Positions 61,801 to 64,000 of a stretch of 64,000 nucleotides of DNA are shown in pieces. Positions within the stretch are counted from its first letter, which is position 1; each line of letters opens with the position of its first letter. The translations under genes were made by a program, and so were the position numbers. The notes below the pieces were generated by a model that saw only the letters and a list, made by a program, of their open reading frames with translations, made no database searches and was not told the DNA's origin. Source of the stretch: PGYR01 sp048267165 (lineage in GTDB: Bacteria; Bacteroidota; Ignavibacteria; Kapaibacteriales; UBA2268); the NCBI GenBank assembly GCA_048267165.1, contig JBLWYD010000009.1:1-64000 (forward strand), read 5' to 3'.

Positions 61801-63906
61801 ATGAAATTAATCTACATTATATTCTTTACCACACTATTGTCATTTACTTCACTTATCTCTCAGACAAATCACAAAGTAATAATTGATGAGAAATTCGACA
61901 ATCCATCATCAACGGATTGGAATCAAAAAAACACCGATTCACAAAACTTGAAAATCGAGAATGGCGTCTATAAAATTGAGAGTAAAAGCGATAAATCTAT
62001 GGGTTGGGCTATTAGGGATTTGGGTCTCAATATCAATAATAACTACATAATTGAGTTTGATATTAGACAAACGGCAGGCACTGATAATAGTGGCTACGGC
62101 CTAGTATTCGGTATGAATAAAAGTATATCTCAGTATTATAAATTCTCAATTTCGAGTACTCAGTTCAGAAAACTTAATGGCTATTGGAATAAAAAATACA
62201 ATAACCTTCGAGATTGGAAAAAGAAAGAATCAGTAATCAAGAAGATGAACGAATGGAATAGAATAAAATTAGTCAGAACAAGAAATTTGCTAGAGCTTTA
62301 TGTCAATGATGTTCAAGTATTAGCTTATGGTAAATACATAGACTATGGAAGGGATATTGCCTTATTTGCTGATAAGAAAGGAATGAAAATAGAGGTTGAT
62401 AATTTCAAACTAACTACTTTCGATTTTGCAGTGAATGATGTGGTAGGCGCAGAAAAACCTTCTAACAAGAGATATTTATCTTTTAACACTAAAGATAATG
62501 AGAAGAAAATCTATGTCTCAGCAGATGGTAATACAATGTATGTAACACATCAGGTAGGTCAAGAGAAAAGTAAAGTTTGGATAAGTAACTATGATGGTAA
62601 AAACTGGAGTAGTCTGATAAAGTTACCTTTCCCGATTAACAATAATGGCGGAAACAGCGTTATTTCGGCGTCATCGGACAAAAACACCCTGTATCTGATG
62701 AATACTTATAAGCCAGACGGGAGTTCTGGGACAGGTGGTATTTCTGTTTCTCACAAAACTAAAGATGGCTGGGAAGTTCCAAAAACAATCAAGGTTGACA
62801 ATCTAGTAAATAAAAATAGGTTCGCCTCATACTTTTTCACAGCTGATAATAAAATACTATTAATGGCAATACAGCCAAACGAAGAAGAACACGATGAACA
62901 AGCAATATTTGTCTCTTTCATCAAAGAAGATGGTACATATACTGAGCCTAAAGACTTGGGCCCAACTATCAATACTCTTGCTATGGATTTCAATCCATTC
63001 TTAGCCCCTGACAGTAAGACACTTTATTTCTCTAGTACTGGTCACCCCGGTTATGGCTCTGCTGATATATGGGTTTCGAGAAGATTAGATGATACTTGGC
63101 AAAATTGGAGTAAGCCCCAAAACTTAGGTCCAAACATAAATAGTGATGGTTTTGAATTGAATTTGTCTCTTGATGCAAAAGGAACTTTAGGTTATTTGGC
63201 TTCTTATGATTCTAAGCTTGCTGGGTACAAAGGTGAGGGCGATGTCATGGTATTAGACCTACCCGAAGGTGCAAGACCAGAGCCAGTTGTTCTAGTATTC
63301 GGTAAGGTATTGAACAAGAAAACAAATGACCCTATTGCAGCCAAGATTAACTATTTCGATTTGACAAGTGGGCAAGAATATGGTACAGCAAACTCTGACA
63401 TAAATACTGGTGAGTATAGTATAGTTCTTCCACGTGGTATAAATTTTGGTTTCAAATCAGAGGCGGCTGGCTATGTATCTATCTCAGAAAATCTTGATTT
63501 GACTAACCTAGACAGTTACGAAGAAATAGAAAAGAACCTTTACTTAGTTCCAATAGAAATTGGTCAGACTATAAGGTTGAATAATCTATTCTTTGATACT
63601 GGCGAATATGCACTAAAAGAATCATCGAATTCGGAATTGAAAAACTTACTCAAACTATTGCAGCTTAACCCTAAGATGAAAATCAAAATATTGGGTTACA
63701 CAGACAATGTAGGTAGTGAAGCAAACAACCTTACATTATCTAAGAACCGTGCTAACTCGGTATATGAATGGCTAGTAACTAATAGTGTAAACAAAGCTAA
63801 TCTATCATCAGTAGGAATGGGGATGAAAGACCCAGTGGCTACTAACGATACGGAAGAAGGGCGTCAACTAAATCGCCGAGTAGAATTCACTATTATAGAA
63901 AAGTAA
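61801..63906 (+). CDS. OmpA family protein with N-terminal lectin-like domain and PD40 propeller
   Basis: A 701-residue exported protein; the ATG at 61801 gives a clean signal peptide (MKLIYIIFFTTLLSFTSLIS), while the longer frame from 61762 would start at TTG. Residues 25-205 are a concanavalin/DUF1080-like beta-sandwich (YIIEFDIRQTAGTDNSGYGLVFG). Residues 215-470 are a PD40 propeller (FLAPDSKTLYFSSTGHPGYG). A carboxypeptidase-regulatory-like domain follows (485-575). The C-terminal OmpA domain (590-701) has FFDTGEYALKESS, ILGYTDNVGSE and NRRVEFTI. It probably anchors carbohydrate- or protein-binding domains to the peptidoglycan. Confidence 0.9.
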   Translation: MKLIYIIFFTTLLSFTSLISQTNHKVIIDEKFDNPSSTDWNQKNTDSQNLKIENGVYKIESKSDKSMGWAIRDLGLNINNNYIIEFDIRQTAGTDNSGYGLVFGMNKSISQYYKFSISSTQFRKLNGYWNKKYNNLRDWKKKESVIKKMNEWNRIKLVRTRNLLELYVNDVQVLAYGKYIDYGRDIALFADKKGMKIEVDNFKLTTFDFAVNDVVGAEKPSNKRYLSFNTKDNEKKIYVSADGNTMYVTHQVGQEKSKVWISNYDGKNWSSLIKLPFPINNNGGNSVISASSDKNTLYLMNTYKPDGSSGTGGISVSHKTKDGWEVPKTIKVDNLVNKNRFASYFFTADNKILLMAIQPNEEEHDEQAIFVSFIKEDGTYTEPKDLGPTINTLAMDFNPFLAPDSKTLYFSSTGHPGYGSADIWVSRRLDDTWQNWSKPQNLGPNINSDGFELNLSLDAKGTLGYLASYDSKLAGYKGEGDVMVLDLPEGARPEPVVLVFGKVLNKKTNDPIAAKINYFDLTSGQEYGTANSDINTGEYSIVLPRGINFGFKSEAAGYVSISENLDLTNLDSYEEIEKNLYLVPIEIGQTIRLNNLFFDTGEYALKESSNSELKNLLKLLQLNPKMKIKILGYTDNVGSEANNLTLSKNRANSVYEWLVTNSVNKANLSSVGMGMKDPVATNDTEEGRQLNRRVEFTIIEK

Positions 63907-63917
63907 ATTGTTGTGTT

Positions 63918-63947
63918 CACCGTAGAGGTGTTCTAGTCTCTACGGTG
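63918..63947. terminator. Bidirectional terminator at the window end
   Basis: A 10-bp perfect stem (CACCGTAGAG / CTCTACGGTG) with a 10-base loop and a T-rich run after it, 12 bases past the OmpA gene stop. It lies between convergent genes. Confidence 0.8.
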
Positions 63948-63959
63948 ATTTCTTATTGC

Positions 63960-64000
63960 TTATTCTTTAATATAGTCATCTAACATTCCGCCAAATGTAT
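63960..64000 (-). CDS. C-terminal end of an unidentified protein (cut by window end)
   Basis: On the minus strand the last 41 bases read TFGGMLDDYIKE followed by TAA, a protein-like tail. The gene converges on the OmpA-PD40 gene and shares its terminator. Too short to name. Confidence 0.45.
   Translation of the reverse strand, partial: TFGGMLDDYIKE

Overview
The window looks like a chromosomal piece of an AT-rich, diderm bacterium of the Bacteroidota/Chlorobiota (FCB) group. Evidence seen directly: several secreted proteins end in a type IX secretion (T9SS) type A sorting domain; there are many OmpA, PD40 and beta-barrel envelope proteins; start codons mostly lack a Shine-Dalgarno; and several upstream regions carry a TAnnTTTG box, the Bacteroidota-type -7 element. 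A complete set of rod, P-ring, L-ring and hook-filament junction flagellar genes sits in the same window. Flagella together with T9SS point to a flagellated lineage near Ignavibacteria/Kapabacteria rather than classical Bacteroidia. That placement is an inference; no rRNA is present to test it.

Layout. 1-5.5 kb: the tail of an unknown gene, a small membrane protein, a 1482-residue T9SS cargo protein and a CAU-anticodon tRNA. 5.6-9.6 kb: five tandem paralogous outer-membrane beta-barrel genes. 9.7-12.2 kb: thrS-gmk. 12.4-17.5 kb: a PQQ-type sugar dehydrogenase with a T9SS/Big2 partner, then two secreted proteins (propeller-like and PKD). 17.6 kb: a SRAP/YedK DNA-protein crosslink protein. 18.4-26.4 kb: a tight three-gene operon consisting of a 1675-residue phage-tail-fibre-like repeat protein, a T9SS cargo protein and a double-OmpA barrel protein. 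26.4-28.6 kb: an AraC regulator overlapping a secreted PDZ-alpha/beta hydrolase. 28.7-36 kb: mostly housekeeping (Fe-S/CDGSH protein, alaS, RRM protein, EamA permease, L,D-transpeptidase, deoxyhypusine synthase homologue). 36-38.4 kb: a barrel/OmpA-PD40 pair. 39-40.7 kb: decayed DNA and a LolE-like permease. 40.8-48.7 kb: the flagellar operon flgF-G-A-H-I-J-N-K-L. 49-52.6 kb: a large Ig-repeat T9SS protein. 53-55.4 kb: Fe-S assembly operon (SufE, DUF59/SufT-like, PaaE-like reductase, IscA). 55.7-61.6 kb: pheT, coiled-coil protein, zapA, a probable 6S RNA, rny. 61.8-63.9 kb: an OmpA-PD40 protein, facing the end of a gene cut by the window edge.

How it fits together: the theme is cell surface and motility. 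There are five T9SS or T9SS-like cargo proteins, four OmpA/PD40 or OmpA-barrel proteins, six small barrels, a huge fibre-like repeat protein and the flagellar rod/ring/hook-junction genes, mixed with translation and Fe-S housekeeping genes. Non-coding DNA holds several copies of degenerate hairpin-rich interspersed repeats at gene ends. No IS transposase, integrase, CRISPR array or prophage structural module was found. The most unusual parts are the fibre-like repeat operon, the five-gene barrel array, the bacterial deoxyhypusine synthase homologue, and a 12-bp-arm palindrome upstream of the flagellar operon whose half-site recurs upstream of pheT.
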